Assembly: GCF_030122845.1 (NCBI RefSeq)
Contig: NZ_CP126084.1
Span: forward strand, 2,790,001 to 2,854,000
DNA: 64,000 nucleotides
From: Paenibacillus woosongensis
GTDB lineage: Bacteria > Bacillota > Bacilli > Paenibacillales > Paenibacillaceae
Direction of reading: 5' to 3'
Part shown: positions 43,199-52,420 of the stretch, in pieces
Position numbering within the stretch: position 1 is the stretch's first letter
Layout of the letters: every line of letters begins with the position of its first letter
Program-made: the position numbers and the translations under genes
Notes under the pieces: model-generated
The model's database searches: none
Seen by the model: the letters and a program-made list of their open reading frames with translations, nothing else
What the model was told of the DNA's origin: nothing

Positions 43199-43867
43199 TT
43201 AATATTGCGTATTTCCGGACTGGCTTGTGTTGCCGGATGCAAAGCCTTTAAATAAGGTAGGAACACTAGAATATCTCGTATTCGTGATTTTCCCGGTTGA
43301 TGTACTACTGTCTGTACGCAGAATCGAATCTTTTACCTTGGAAATGTCGCAGTTGTCTACGTTCATCACAACTTTGAAAGTGGTACCGCCATTTTGCCGC
43401 ACAAGCTTGCCGATGTCATTCGCTTTGAAATTCTTTATGTTGATCGTTCCTGCTGCATTGATTTGAAATACTTTGTCGTACGCCTTGTAAGCGCCTCCAC
43501 CATTAATGTTAACGGTTCCAGAAGATTTGAGGGTAAGTGCATCTTCACCTACATCCGCCCATGTTACGTTGTTGATGTTGCAGTTTCCATAACAGTGAAC
43601 TCCGTCAGCGCCCGGCGCCCCGATAATGACATTCTTCAGCGTGGCGTTCGCCTCCAGGCGAAAAATCGGTTTCTGGTTCTCAGCCTGGCTGCCGTCGCCT
43701 AAAGTATTCGGGTTGGCAACATAAGTTTGGCCTTTGCCGTCAAACGTTGTTCCTGCCTTAACGATAATTGTAGAGTCTACCGTAATGGACGCCGCGGATG
43801 CATGGAGCGCACCGAATAGTGTCATCACTAACGATAGGGCGAGAAAAAAACTAACTTTCTTCTTCAT
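43199..43867 (-). CDS. Secreted pectate lyase, polysaccharide lyase family 3
   Basis: The 222-residue protein starts with a signal peptide ([20 protein letters not shown], cleavage likely after ALHASA) and then forms a small right-handed beta-helix of the PL3 type. Family features include [36 protein letters not shown] and [10 protein letters not shown], with conserved Asp, Cys and Lys residues used for calcium and catalysis. It cleaves polygalacturonate by beta-elimination outside the cell. ATG 43867 has GGGAGG nine bases upstream. It is transcribed alone. With the rhamnose operon this suggests growth on plant pectin (rhamnogalacturonan). Confidence 0.92.
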   Translation of the reverse strand: MKKKVSFFLALSLVMTLFGALHASAASITVDSTIIVKAGTTFDGKGQTYVANPNTLGDGSQAENQKPIFRLEANATLKNVIIGAPGADGVHCYGNCNINNVTWADVGEDALTLKSSGTVNINGGGAYKAYDKVFQINAAGTINIKNFKANDIGKLVRQNGGTTFKVVMNVDNCDISKVKDSILRTDSSTSTGKITNTRYSSVPTLFKGFASGNTSQSGNTQY

Positions 43868-44098
43868 ACAAATCATCCTCCCGATATGGTGTGGAGAGTT
43901 TATGCACACGTCTGCAATTTTTAACAAATTTGTGAACATTTTCTCTCAATCACAGATTAGTGGAGGATGATTCGCAAATCAATAGGACTTTTGTATCATA
44001 TTTACATCTATGTTAAATTATAGAAAACTTATTTTAGGTTTTCCTATACCATTTTAACATACTTTCTTGCGGTGCAAAGCCTGGCAGGCTCAAAAATT

Positions 44099-44650
44099 TC
44101 AAAGAACCTCATATATGGCTCCTGCCTGTTTTACATGGTCCTCTTCCAGTTCGATTAAACGCGCCTTCATGTCCAGCCCGCCGCGATATCCCGTAAGGGC
44201 TCCATTTCTGCCTATGACACGGTGGCATGGAATGACGATCAATAACGGATTTGCCCCGATCGCGGCCCCGACGGCCCGTACGGCGGACGGTTTAGAGATT
44301 TTGCGGGCAATACCTGTATAAGATTCCGTACAGCCATAAGGGATTTCGGCGAGCGCTTGCCAGACCATCCGTTGAAACTCAGTCCCGGGAGCGTCCAATG
44401 GAAGGTTGAAGCATTCGAGCTCTCCTCGCAAATATCGACTCAATTCCTCCGCATAGGGACGCATTCTCGCTTCGTCCTCCCTCAAGCCGCAGCCGGGGAA
44501 TCTCCGGTTTGCCCAAGCCGACAGCTCCGCATACGGCTGGTCATGAGAACCGACATAGCACAGTCCCCGGGTTGTTGCGGCAATATGAATGCTCCAATGA
44601 TCCATCTGCAGCAATGACCAGTATAATGGGGATTCCGTTAACACTGTCAT
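44099..44650 (-). CDS. adaB: Methylated-DNA-[protein]-cysteine S-methyltransferase
   Basis: The 183-residue suicide enzyme removes methyl groups from O6-methylguanine onto its own Cys. The active-site motif PCHRVIG is near 140, preceded by VGAAIGANPLLIVI and followed by GALTGYRGGLDMK, the standard signature. The N-terminal ribonuclease-like domain is present. Its ATG overlaps the adaA stop by four bases, so the pair forms an adaptive-response operon with adaA as activator, hence the adaB name rather than ogt. Confidence 0.92.
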   Translation of the reverse strand: MTVLTESPLYWSLLQMDHWSIHIAATTRGLCYVGSHDQPYAELSAWANRRFPGCGLREDEARMRPYAEELSRYLRGELECFNLPLDAPGTEFQRMVWQALAEIPYGCTESYTGIARKISKPSAVRAVGAAIGANPLLIVIPCHRVIGRNGALTGYRGGLDMKARLIELEEDHVKQAGAIYEVL

Positions 44651-45228
44651 AATAATGTACCTCCTGTTCTATTCACGCATTCGCGGTATTCTGACGGGGT
44701 CTGTCCCGTCGCTTTTTTAAAAAGGGTGATAAAATAAGAAGTGCTGCCGATACCAACAGACTCGGCGATTTCAGCTATCGCTTTGTCGGTTGTGCGCAAA
44801 TATTTTGTCGCCGTGTTCAATCTCCTTTGCTGCAGATACAGAGCTGGCGTCACCCCTTTAATTCGCTTAAAGGTGCGATGCAGATGATATGGGCTACCAT
44901 GGCACATTTCAGCCAAAATATCCAGGGTGAGCTTCTCCCGGTAGTGGGCATCCATATACCCCGCAATCTGCTCCACCCATTCAGCGTCTGGAAGCCGGCC
45001 ATGAGCAGGCTTGCATCTTTTGCAGGGGCGAAAATTCGCGGATAAAGCCTCCTCCGCATTGGCAAATATTCGGACATGCTCCCTCTTCGGCGGGCGGGAT
45101 TTGCAGGAAGGCCGGCAGAAAATCCCCGTCGATTGCACAGCGTAAATAAATCGCTTGTCGTAAATCGCATTATTCCCTACGATCGCTTGCCATAATTCTT
45201 CGGTTAACGGCTGGCCTTGTTTTCTCAT
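44647..45228 (-). CDS. adaA: AdaA, methyl-phosphotriester-sensing transcriptional activator
   Basis: The 193-residue protein joins the Ada zinc domain to an AraC helix-turn-helix. Zinc-binding cysteines are in GIFCRPSCKSRPPKREHV and FRPCKRCKPAHG; one accepts a methyl group from DNA phosphotriesters and switches the protein to an activator. The AraC part reads LDILAEMCHGSPYHLHRTFK and IAEIAESVGIGSTSYFITLF. ATG 45228 has GGAGG 11 bases upstream; an in-frame TTG eight codons earlier is possible. It is transcribed divergently from alkA, which it probably also activates. Confidence 0.92.
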   Translation of the reverse strand: MRKQGQPLTEELWQAIVGNNAIYDKRFIYAVQSTGIFCRPSCKSRPPKREHVRIFANAEEALSANFRPCKRCKPAHGRLPDAEWVEQIAGYMDAHYREKLTLDILAEMCHGSPYHLHRTFKRIKGVTPALYLQQRRLNTATKYLRTTDKAIAEIAESVGIGSTSYFITLFKKATGQTPSEYRECVNRTGGTLL

Positions 45229-45377
45229 AGCTTGCTTCGCCTCCATAAACAAGTATAACTCCAGATTCGCCGAATTGAACGTATTTCCGAATGTAAAAGC
45301 AAGATATCGAAACTGCTAAACCAGCTTTCATGTTACAACTAGAATGAGCTCTAATCAGCTGGAATGGAGGAATAACT

Positions 45378-46289
45378 ATGGATGCAAGCACAGAGATGAA
45401 CCTGATGATAGACGTTCCCGAGCCATTTAGCTTTGCGCAAAATTTGGCTTACTTATTAAGATCGCCCAATGAATGCCTATATCAGATCCGGGACGGACAG
45501 GTTAGCAGGGCAATCACCATTAAGGAACACTTATCGATCATAGAAATCAGCGCTCATGAGGACAATTCGCTAAAAGTAACTATTAAAGGCGGCACTGCGC
45601 CCATCAGCCCATCGCTGCAATCGGAAGTCGCGAAATACGTCAGAGAATGGTTCGACATGGATCGAGATCTTCTTCCCTTTTATGAGATGGCCAGGGAGGA
45701 TCGGCTGCTGACGCAAGCGGTCTCTTCTTTTTATGGATTGCGGGTGATCGGCATCCCCGATTTGTTCGAAGCGGTAAGCTGGGGTATTCTCGGACAGCAA
45801 ATCAGTCTGGGTTATGCCTACACGTTGAAAAGACGGCTTGTTGAGCGTTTTGGCAAACAAGTAAGTGTTGATAGAGAGCAGTATTGGCTCTTCCCTTCCG
45901 CAGCCGACATAGCCGGGTTAACGGTCGAAGATTTCAGCGGGCTGCGAATGACCGTCAAAAAATGCGAGTACCTTATCGGTGCAGCCCGGCTAATTGCCGA
46001 AGGGGAATTGACGAAAGACAAGCTGCTGAATGCCGGCAGTTTGAAGGCGGCGGAGCAGATGCTTGTTTCCATTCGCGGCATCGGGCCGTGGACCGCTAAT
46101 TATGTAATGATGCGTTGTCTGCGGATGCCCTCGGCTTTTCCAATCGATGATGTCGGACTGCATAACGCAATTAAACATTTAACGGGCAGCGACCGCAAGC
46201 CGACAAAGCAGGAAATCCGCACACTGGCCGCGGCGTGGACCAATTGGGAGGCATATGCGACGTTCTACTTATGGAGATTCCTGTACTGA
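45378..46289 (+). CDS. alkA: DNA-3-methyladenine glycosylase II (AlkA type)
   Basis: The 303-residue HhH-GPD glycosylase removes alkylated purines from DNA. The helix-hairpin-helix and Gly-Pro-Asp region reads MLVSIRGIGPWTANYVMMRC, and the catalytic Asp is in FPIDDVGLHNAIKH. The N-terminal domain is shared with AlkA. GGAGG lies nine bases upstream of ATG 45378. Divergence from adaAB with a 149-base spacer suggests joint control by AdaA, as in Bacillus. No terminator is visible before the next gene on the same strand. Confidence 0.92.
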   Translation: MDASTEMNLMIDVPEPFSFAQNLAYLLRSPNECLYQIRDGQVSRAITIKEHLSIIEISAHEDNSLKVTIKGGTAPISPSLQSEVAKYVREWFDMDRDLLPFYEMAREDRLLTQAVSSFYGLRVIGIPDLFEAVSWGILGQQISLGYAYTLKRRLVERFGKQVSVDREQYWLFPSAADIAGLTVEDFSGLRMTVKKCEYLIGAARLIAEGELTKDKLLNAGSLKAAEQMLVSIRGIGPWTANYVMMRCLRMPSAFPIDDVGLHNAIKHLTGSDRKPTKQEIRTLAAAWTNWEAYATFYLWRFLY

Positions 46290-46358
46290 GCATGCCGCTA
46301 ATTGGAGCAAAACATGATAAAATAGAGTGGAATAAAAAAATAAAGGCGGAGAAAATAT

Positions 46359-47144
46359 ATGGTGCATTCGTTTCTGATCGAACCGGATACGTATACGGCC
46401 TTCTCGGACGAAGCAGAGCTCATCGATAAGTGCAAGGAATGGGGCCTGCTATCCGACAAAGCGGCTAAAATCAAAACTTTCTACTATAAAGGCCATGGAT
46501 TAAATGAAGCATGCAGCATTATCGGATATGTCGATCATATTACGGCTGTCATCGAATTAGCGAACCATCAGAAGCATTGTATCCACCCTTCCTACCTGAA
46601 GGAAATGCAGGCCGCCAGCTATGGCGTCAAAGCCGGAGACGCGGCGGAAGCGCCGGACGATAAGGGCAATGAAACAGTCTCGTCTAAAGCAGCCGATGCG
46701 GAAGCGGAACACGAAGCTAAAAATGAAGCTGCCGCCGCTCCAGCGCAGGAGAAAGCGATCCCAGCCGACAATACGAACGACAAATTGCCGGCTGCGGCTG
46801 AAGAGGCCCCTAAAACCAGCAGTAAAAAAGCTAAAAAAACCAAGCTTGAGCTTCCGGAGGGCAAAGTGAAAATGGTGGCTACCGTCAAGGAGTTTACGAC
46901 CATCCCCAATCACTTCTCCGATAACGACGACGAGGTCGTCATCTATGAGAATACGGCTGTCGTCGAGCCTGAAATCGAAATCGGGGACGCTTGGTCAAGC
47001 CATAGCGCAACCATGAAAAAGACCGGACTAGACATTGGAGATACCATTACCTTCGAGGCTAAAATCGTGGCCAAAAAACTGGCCAAGTATCCTGTACGGC
47101 ACAAGCTCAACAACGTCGCCAAAATCGAAAAGCAGGAAGCTTAA
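46359..47144 (+). CDS. Hypothetical protein with low-complexity linker
   Basis: The 261-residue protein has three parts. Residues 1-85 form a globular domain (SFLIEPDTYTAFSDEAELID). Residues 90-165 are Ala, Glu and Lys rich and probably disordered. Residues 168-261 form a beta-rich domain (KMVATVKEFTTIPNHFSDND, then VAKKLAKYPVRHKLNNVAKI), perhaps an OB-like fold; the fold guess is weak. I do not recognise the family. GGCGGAG precedes ATG 46359 and a terminator follows. It could be co-expressed with alkA, being 69 bases downstream. Confidence 0.75.
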   Translation: MVHSFLIEPDTYTAFSDEAELIDKCKEWGLLSDKAAKIKTFYYKGHGLNEACSIIGYVDHITAVIELANHQKHCIHPSYLKEMQAASYGVKAGDAAEAPDDKGNETVSSKAADAEAEHEAKNEAAAAPAQEKAIPADNTNDKLPAAAEEAPKTSSKKAKKTKLELPEGKVKMVATVKEFTTIPNHFSDNDDEVVIYENTAVVEPEIEIGDAWSSHSATMKKTGLDIGDTITFEAKIVAKKLAKYPVRHKLNNVAKIEKQEA

Positions 47145-47162
47145 GCCAATGCCTGCCCGATC

Positions 47163-47200
47163 AAAAAGCCGACTCACTCTTACGAGGGAATCGGCTTTTT
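47163..47200. terminator. Intrinsic terminator between convergent genes
   Basis: AAAAAGCCGA (47163-47172) pairs with TCGGCTTTTT (47191-47200) around an 18-base partly paired loop. It ends the plus-strand gene at 47144 and may also serve the Rrf2 gene from the other side. Confidence 0.85.
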
Positions 47201-47257
47201 GAGCTTCTTTTATCCGTATTGCTACCGTTTCTATGAACTCAGGGCATCACAAGGCGG

Positions 47258-47683
47258 TTATGGCTTGCTTTCCAAATCGCGCACGATATCCAGCAATGTA
47301 ACCTGCTGAAGGGTGCTCTCCATCGCCTTCTGAGCTTCAGCAAAAACAGGTTCGATCGTCGACTGAATGTTGCGTCCTACCGGACAATTATCGTTCGTCT
47401 TGTCATGAACCGCGAACAGGCCATTCTCATCCACAGCATGGACAGCCTGGTAAATGTCCAGCAGCGTAATATCGGTTGCTTCCTTTGCCAGCTTCGAGCC
47501 GGCAACGCCCGGCCTTGCTTCTACGAGGCCTGCTTTGCTTAGCATCCCTGTAATGCGCCGAATTACCACCGGGTTGGTGTTCACGCTGTCCGAAATATAC
47601 TCGGACGTATTCACGCCTCCCCGGTTCGTTTCCAGCACGGTCAATATATGAATAGCGACGGCGAATCGTGAACTGATCGTCAT
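47258..47683 (-). CDS. Rrf2 family transcriptional regulator (YwnA-like)
   Basis: The 141-residue regulator has an Rrf2 winged helix: ISSRFAVAIHILTVLETNRG, TSEYISDSVNTNPVVIRRI and the wing GLVEARPGVAGSKLAK. It resembles Bacillus YwnA. Only one Cys is visible (DNCPVGRNIQ), so an Fe-S cluster is unlikely; YwnA-like members act as thiol or small-molecule sensors. It is transcribed alone, with no clear target gene adjacent. GGGAGG precedes ATG 47683. Confidence 0.9.
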   Translation of the reverse strand: MTISSRFAVAIHILTVLETNRGGVNTSEYISDSVNTNPVVIRRITGMLSKAGLVEARPGVAGSKLAKEATDITLLDIYQAVHAVDENGLFAVHDKTNDNCPVGRNIQSTIEPVFAEAQKAMESTLQQVTLLDIVRDLESKP

Positions 47684-47765
47684 AGATATCCCTCCCGCCT
47701 ATACTGTAACAAGTGTAGTTACACTAGTGCCGGATTGTCAATAGGAGGCCGGAGGCTAATTTGCT

Positions 47766-48551
47766 TTATCTTCCTTCAAACAAATTGCCCAGACCGCCTA
47801 AAATACTGCCTTCATCCTTTCGTCCCGAGTAGCGGGCCGCCGAGAGCACGCGATCGGCCATACGGCTGAACGGCAAGGACTGCACCCACACTTTGCCCGG
47901 TCCGCGCAGCGTGGCAAAGAATAGCCCTTCCCCGCCAAACAAGGCTGACTTAACTCCCTTCACGAATTCGATGTTATAATCGACTCCGGCCGTCATCGCA
48001 ACCAGACAGCCCGTATCGAGGCGCAGCACTTCGCCCGGCGCGAGGTTTTTCTCCAGGACGAGACCGCCGGAGTGGACGAACGCCAGCCCGTCTCCCTCAA
48101 TTTTCTGCATAATAAAGCCCTCGCCCCCGAAGAAGCCAGTACCGAGCCGGCGCTGAAACTCAATACCTACCGATACGCCCTTGGCTGCACAGAGGAAGGA
48201 ATCCTTTTGGCAAATAATTCTCCCGCCGAGCATCTGAAGATCCAGCGGAATAATTTTGCCCGGATAGGGAGATGCGAAGGTGACGCTTTGTCTGTTATAG
48301 CCCTCGTTCGTAAAGACGGTCATGAACAAGCCTTCCCCGGTTAGAAGCCGTTTGCCCGCTCCCATCAGCTTGCCGACCAGCCCGCCGCCATTGTCGCTGC
48401 CATCGCCAAAAATCGTGTCCATCCGAATGTCCTGATCCATCATCATAAAGCTTCCTGCTTCGGCGACTACGCTCTCCCCCTGATCCAGCTGAATTTCGAC
48501 GCACTGCATTTCGTTGCCGTAAATTTCAAAATCGATTTCATGTGCATTCAT
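47766..48551 (-). CDS. TIGR00266/AIM24 family protein
   Basis: The 261-residue beta-rich protein is of the AIM24 superfamily. Recognisable features are [20 protein letters not shown] near the start, [40 protein letters not shown] and the ending [13 protein letters not shown]. Family members form trimeric double-psi-like barrels; their biochemical role is unknown. Residues 45-75 are Gly rich ([13 protein letters not shown]). It has no signal peptide. GGAGG precedes ATG 48551 and it stands alone. Confidence 0.9.
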   Translation of the reverse strand: MNAHEIDFEIYGNEMQCVEIQLDQGESVVAEAGSFMMMDQDIRMDTIFGDGSDNGGGLVGKLMGAGKRLLTGEGLFMTVFTNEGYNRQSVTFASPYPGKIIPLDLQMLGGRIICQKDSFLCAAKGVSVGIEFQRRLGTGFFGGEGFIMQKIEGDGLAFVHSGGLVLEKNLAPGEVLRLDTGCLVAMTAGVDYNIEFVKGVKSALFGGEGLFFATLRGPGKVWVQSLPFSRMADRVLSAARYSGRKDEGSILGGLGNLFEGR

Positions 48552-48671
48552 ACGCAGTCCTCCAATAAATTAACATAATTATAGTTATGTAAATCAAAGA
48601 TAGCTAAAGCGAAAATCCATTCCGTTTTGCTTATTTCATTATACACCGTGATCACCGCAAAAATAAAAAAG

Positions 48672-48700
48672 ACATCCATTTCTCCGGTAGGAAAAGGATG
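48672..48700 (-). terminator. Terminator of the AbrB-like gene
   Basis: ACATCC pairs with GGATG(C) with a nested TTTC/GAAA inner stem. On the minus strand TCTTTTTTATTTTTGC follows. It lies about 40 bases past the gene at 48742. Confidence 0.7.
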
Positions 48701-48741
48701 CCCCGCAGGGGAACCGCATATCATAAATACCCATTCACCTG

Positions 48742-49209
48742 CTACTTGTATTCTAAAATATCTTGCATCTGCTTGGCCAATTCGATATAAGGACCTTCCG
48801 ACAGAATATTAAAGGCCAAATGGGTCGCGCGCATGCTAAGCAGCTTATCGCCAGGCTGCAAACCGAACTGCTGCCATGTCCGGAGAGGAAGCTTGATATA
48901 GCGGTCCTTGCTCAACAGCACCCAGCAGAACATGCGCTCCTTAAAGGTAACGGCCTGCCCTTCGGGAAGGGAGTGGTTCTGCAGCTCAGGCAAGCTCCCA
49001 AAAATCGCCGCAAGCGGCGAATTTGGGATCAATTCTTTACAGACGACACTGAAACCCTTCGCCGTATTCCGGCCCGTCATCAAGATAATTTTGGAGTTCA
49101 ACGTGATATTGTATTCCTGCAGGGCCTGATCCGGCAGGCAAAAAGATCCGTCAGGAAGTATTGTACTCCATGCGTAAAAGTACTTCCCGCCTTTAGCGGT
49201 TACTGCCAT
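48742..49209 (-). CDS. Hypothetical protein with AbrB-like repeats
   Basis: The 155-residue protein has two similar beta-rich segments with the AbrB/SpoVT-like pattern: GSFCLPDQALQEYNITLNSK with IILMTG, and RYIKLPLRTWQQFGLQPGDK with LLSMRA. Each reads like polar-strand, L-P, helix, then x-x-G-D/N-x-K-hydrophobic. That suggests a swapped-hairpin fold made within one chain, which may or may not bind DNA. ATG 49209 was chosen because GGGGGA lies nine bases upstream; longer readings overlap the AI-2E gene. Function unknown. Confidence 0.7.
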   Translation of the reverse strand: MAVTAKGGKYFYAWSTILPDGSFCLPDQALQEYNITLNSKIILMTGRNTAKGFSVVCKELIPNSPLAAIFGSLPELQNHSLPEGQAVTFKERMFCWVLLSKDRYIKLPLRTWQQFGLQPGDKLLSMRATHLAFNILSEGPYIELAKQMQDILEYK

Positions 49210-49310
49210 ACTTATCATCCCCCGAGAATTAATGATAGCCTGTAGCATCATCATCTCCCAAGGGGATGGGATGGAGATATGACTTTGATCACCATGATCA
49301 GGAAATGAGC

Positions 49311-50456
49311 CTAGCGATGCACATCCTCCGAGGCTGGGACGGCCGCCTGCAGTGACGCGTCCTCCGGTGCAGCGTCGTCCTCCTCGTCCCCCTTCCTGCT
49401 GTCCAAATACAATTGATACATGCGCACGATAATGATTTTCGCCATCATATATACGGGAATTGCCAGAATCATGCCCAGAATGCCCGCGAAGTCGCCGGCG
49501 ATCAGTAACAGAATAATTGTAGTCAGCGGATGAATGTTGATCGTCTTCCCATAAATATACGGGGAGATCAAATTGCCTTCGATCTGCTGGGAAACCACGA
49601 CGATCACGATGACCCAAATCACCATCGATGTAGATTCGGTAAATGCCACGATTACACAGGGAACAGCTCCCAGAAACGGACCAAAGTAAGGGATGAAATT
49701 GAACAGCGCCCCGACGATGGCCAGCAGCAGAGGATAAGGCAAACCGATCAGCCAGAAGCCGATAAAACCCATGACAGCCAGCAGTACAGCGCTGATCATT
49801 CGCCCGGCAATAAAACCTTTGAGCCCGTTATCGATTTCGTGGATGACCTGCTCGCCGTCGCGCCGATAACGCTTCGGGAGCATCCGGGTCAAGGTTGGGG
49901 TGACCCGGTCATCCTGCTTCAGCATGTAGTATAGGAGGATCGGCGCCGTTCCCACGACGATGAAGAAATCGTTCAGAAAAGTGACGACATGGGAAATCGA
50001 TTTGGTGGCCGCCTCGATCACGGAGTTGATAGACTCCGTCAGCTTGTTCGATATTTGCGCGTTCTGTTCGCTGAACATGGAGAACAGCCGGGATTGCCGA
50101 ATTTCGTTGAACTGGGCTTGCAGCTCGCGAAGCAGCAGCGGTACATTATTCACAAAATCGGTCACCTGCTTCTGCAGCGGAGGCCATACGACGATCAGAA
50201 AGACCGTAACCACGCCAGCAAAAAGCAGGTAGATGGCCAGAATGGACAGCATCCGGTTCCAGCCCTTCCGTTCCAGAAACTGCACAATCGGCCGGAGCAA
50301 ATAATACAAAAATCCCGACAGCATAACCGGCACAATCAGAATATTAATTAAAGTAACGAGCGGAATAAAAATAAAGCTAACCTTGGACAATAATAAAATG
50401 ATCGTCAGGACCATAATGATGCCAAGGCAAATACGGTAAAACGGCTTTTGCAGCAA
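49311..50456 (-). CDS. AI-2E family transporter
   Basis: The 381-residue membrane protein has the UPF0118/AI-2E layout: hydrophobic helices, a long soluble segment (about 90-165) and a C-terminal pore domain with GLPYPLLLAIVGALFNFIPY followed by FGPFLGAVPCVIVAF. The last 25 residues are acidic and soluble. Family members export autoinducer-2 or act as Na+/H+ antiporters, so the substrate is open. It lies about 50 bases downstream of a small gene on the same strand and about 100 upstream of the AbrB-like gene. Confidence 0.92.
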   Translation of the reverse strand: MLQKPFYRICLGIIMVLTIILLLSKVSFIFIPLVTLINILIVPVMLSGFLYYLLRPIVQFLERKGWNRMLSILAIYLLFAGVVTVFLIVVWPPLQKQVTDFVNNVPLLLRELQAQFNEIRQSRLFSMFSEQNAQISNKLTESINSVIEAATKSISHVVTFLNDFFIVVGTAPILLYYMLKQDDRVTPTLTRMLPKRYRRDGEQVIHEIDNGLKGFIAGRMISAVLLAVMGFIGFWLIGLPYPLLLAIVGALFNFIPYFGPFLGAVPCVIVAFTESTSMVIWVIVIVVVSQQIEGNLISPYIYGKTINIHPLTTIILLLIAGDFAGILGMILAIPVYMMAKIIIVRMYQLYLDSRKGDEEDDAAPEDASLQAAVPASEDVHR

Positions 50457-50507
50457 GCCATCTCCTCCCCTTCGGACAGTGTAACATCGCCGCTTGTCGC
50501 CTCCTCC

Positions 50508-50777
50508 TTATTCGGCTGGCAGCGTATCCCATGCCGCATCCAGCAGGCGGTCAAACATTTCGTCATCCTCTTCGATCCTTGCATCGACGAGCAGGAATTG
50601 CTCCTCAATCCCGGGTTCATCCGCATAATGCAGACTGTAGTCCCAATCGTCCCCCTTCTTGCTGAAGAAGGTAATTTCGTAATTGGCTTTATGCGATGCA
50701 ACTTTAAAAATCGTTTTGCCTATGTAAGTGCCATCCTCCTGCCGTTGCATTTGTGCTTCAACGATGTGCAGCTCCAT
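50508..50777 (-). CDS. Small hypothetical protein
   Basis: The 89-residue acidic protein has beta-strand-like repeats (ELHIVEAQMQRQEDGTYIGK, then NYEITFFSKKGDDWDYSLHY) and a C-terminal helix (DEMFDRLLDAAWDTL). I do not recognise a family. GAGGAG upstream of ATG 50777 and the operon-like position before the AI-2E gene support it as real. Confidence 0.75.
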   Translation of the reverse strand: MELHIVEAQMQRQEDGTYIGKTIFKVASHKANYEITFFSKKGDDWDYSLHYADEPGIEEQFLLVDARIEEDDEMFDRLLDAAWDTLPAE

Positions 50778-50959
50778 TTAGACGTCTCTCCTCTGCTCTA
50801 TTAATTTTGTTGCGAAGAACGGTGTGAATTTTGTTAAAATTGCTCTATAATCGGTATACCTGCGCTAACGGTCGGCCAAGCCAGAGGCTTGCTCAGCTTT
50901 ATTTATCGTAACATGTTTTGTTTCAATTTCAAGAAGTCTATATTGAGGTGCATACCAAA

Positions 50960-52315
50960 GTGCTTAAGCGCAAAAAAAAGCAAGATTCACTATCCCCTGC
51001 TAAAGTATTAACTTTTGGATTTACCCTTATTATCGTCATCGGCACGTTTCTGCTGTCCCTCGGGCCTGCCTCGGCGAGCGGGCAGAAGCTCGGTCTGGTG
51101 GACGCATTCTTTATGGCGACATCGGCCGTCTGCGTAACCGGGTTGGTTGTGGTCGATCCGGCAACGCAATTTTCGCTATTCGGCGAACTCACGTTAATCA
51201 TTCTTACCCAAATCGGCGGCTTGGGATTTATGACGATGGGAACCTTGATCGCTCTCGCCTTCAACCGGCGCATTTCCCTGCGCGACCGCCTGGTGCTTCA
51301 GGAGGCGATGAAGCAGAACACGCTGGAAGGACTCGTCTCACTGATTCGGCGGGTGGCGGTTTACTCCTTTGTCATCGAATCGGCTGGAGCTCTGCTGCTA
51401 ACCATAAGATGGTCTTTCGATATGCCTCTGAGTCAGGCGCTCTATTATGGAGTATTTCACAGTATTTCAATTTTTAATAACGCAGGGTTTGACTTGTTCG
51501 GAGCAGTACATGGTCCTTATAGCGGACTTTCCGCTTACGTCAGCGATCCTTTTGTCAATATTGTGGTCATCGTCCTGATCGTGCTTGGCGGCATCGGTTT
51601 TATCGTACTGGCGGATTTGCTGTCGTTCCGCACAACCCGCAGGCTGTCCTTGCATTCCAAAGTCGTGCTCACCGTATCAGGGATTCTTATCGTCGCCGGT
51701 TCGCTGCTTATTTTTGTGATGGAGGTATTCAAATCTCCCGCATTTCAGGAGCTGTCGCTGACGGATCAGATTTTTGCAGCGGTATTCCACTCCGTGAGTG
51801 CACGTTCCGGCGGAGTGTCGACCCTAAGCGTATCGGACATGCAGCAATCGACCCAGTTCCTGCTTCTGCTGCTGATGTTCATCGGGGCCGCGCCAGGCTC
51901 TACAGGAGGCGGAATCAAAGTAACCGTATTTGCCATCCTCATCGGCGCAATGTATGCCATGCTGCGTGGCAAAGAAGATATTGTATTCTTTCGCAAACGC
52001 CTGTCCAAAGAGTCCATTCTGCGGGCGATCACGCAGACTTGGCTGGCTCTGTTTCTTGTGATCCTTACTGCCATGATCTTATCCGCCGTGGAAGACCGGG
52101 CCTTTCTCGCGCTCCTATTTGAGACAACCTCGGCATTCGCGACCTCCGGTCTGAGCCTGGACGTGACGACGAAGCTGACAGATTTCAGCAAAGTGGTGCT
52201 CGGTCTCGTGATGTTCCTCGGCCGGATTGGACCGCTGACTCTAGTATACGCTTTGACTCCTAAGTCCAAAAAGGAGCTGTTTCGTTATCCAGAAGGCGAT
52301 TTCATCATCGGATAA
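50960..52315 (+). CDS. TrkH/KtrB-family potassium transporter subunit
   Basis: The 451-residue channel-like subunit moves K+ (often with Na+). Four pore loops with the conserved Gly are visible: SAVCVTGLVVVD, NNAGFDLFG, HSVSARSGGVSTL and SAFATSGLSLD, matching the four M1-P-M2 units of KtrB. GTG 50960 is favoured because GAGGTG lies nine bases upstream; ATG 50918 is the alternative. The regulatory KtrA-type RCK partner is not adjacent, so this is a KtrD-like orphan or pairs with a partner elsewhere. No ydaO-type c-di-AMP riboswitch could be recognised upstream. Confidence 0.92.
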   Translation: MLKRKKKQDSLSPAKVLTFGFTLIIVIGTFLLSLGPASASGQKLGLVDAFFMATSAVCVTGLVVVDPATQFSLFGELTLIILTQIGGLGFMTMGTLIALAFNRRISLRDRLVLQEAMKQNTLEGLVSLIRRVAVYSFVIESAGALLLTIRWSFDMPLSQALYYGVFHSISIFNNAGFDLFGAVHGPYSGLSAYVSDPFVNIVVIVLIVLGGIGFIVLADLLSFRTTRRLSLHSKVVLTVSGILIVAGSLLIFVMEVFKSPAFQELSLTDQIFAAVFHSVSARSGGVSTLSVSDMQQSTQFLLLLLMFIGAAPGSTGGGIKVTVFAILIGAMYAMLRGKEDIVFFRKRLSKESILRAITQTWLALFLVILTAMILSAVEDRAFLALLFETTSAFATSGLSLDVTTKLTDFSKVVLGLVMFLGRIGPLTLVYALTPKSKKELFRYPEGDFIIG

Positions 52316-52344
52316 AGAATCATGCCTAGGACTGACCCGCTCGC

Positions 52345-52374
52345 TTGGATACACTTTCCGTTTCGTAGTACAAT
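52345..52374 (+). promoter_or_regulatory. SigA-type promoter for the aminopeptidase gene
   Basis: TTGGAT (52345-52350), an 18-base spacer and TACAAT (52369-52374), 47 bases before the ATG. Confidence 0.6.
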
Positions 52375-52420
52375 ATAAGGTAGCTAGAATTATCTATGTC
52401 ACTATGGAGGAGTTACAAAT

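Noticed and set aside
49210-49617. N-terminal extension of the AbrB-like protein
   Set aside because: The extra 136 residues overlap the AI-2E transporter gene out of frame and are Arg/Gly/His rich; the ATG at 49209 has a good ribosome-binding site.
50780-50917. Possible c-di-AMP (ydaO) riboswitch before the K+ transporter
   Set aside because: The region is short and the conserved ydaO core could not be recognised; only an ordinary leader is supported.
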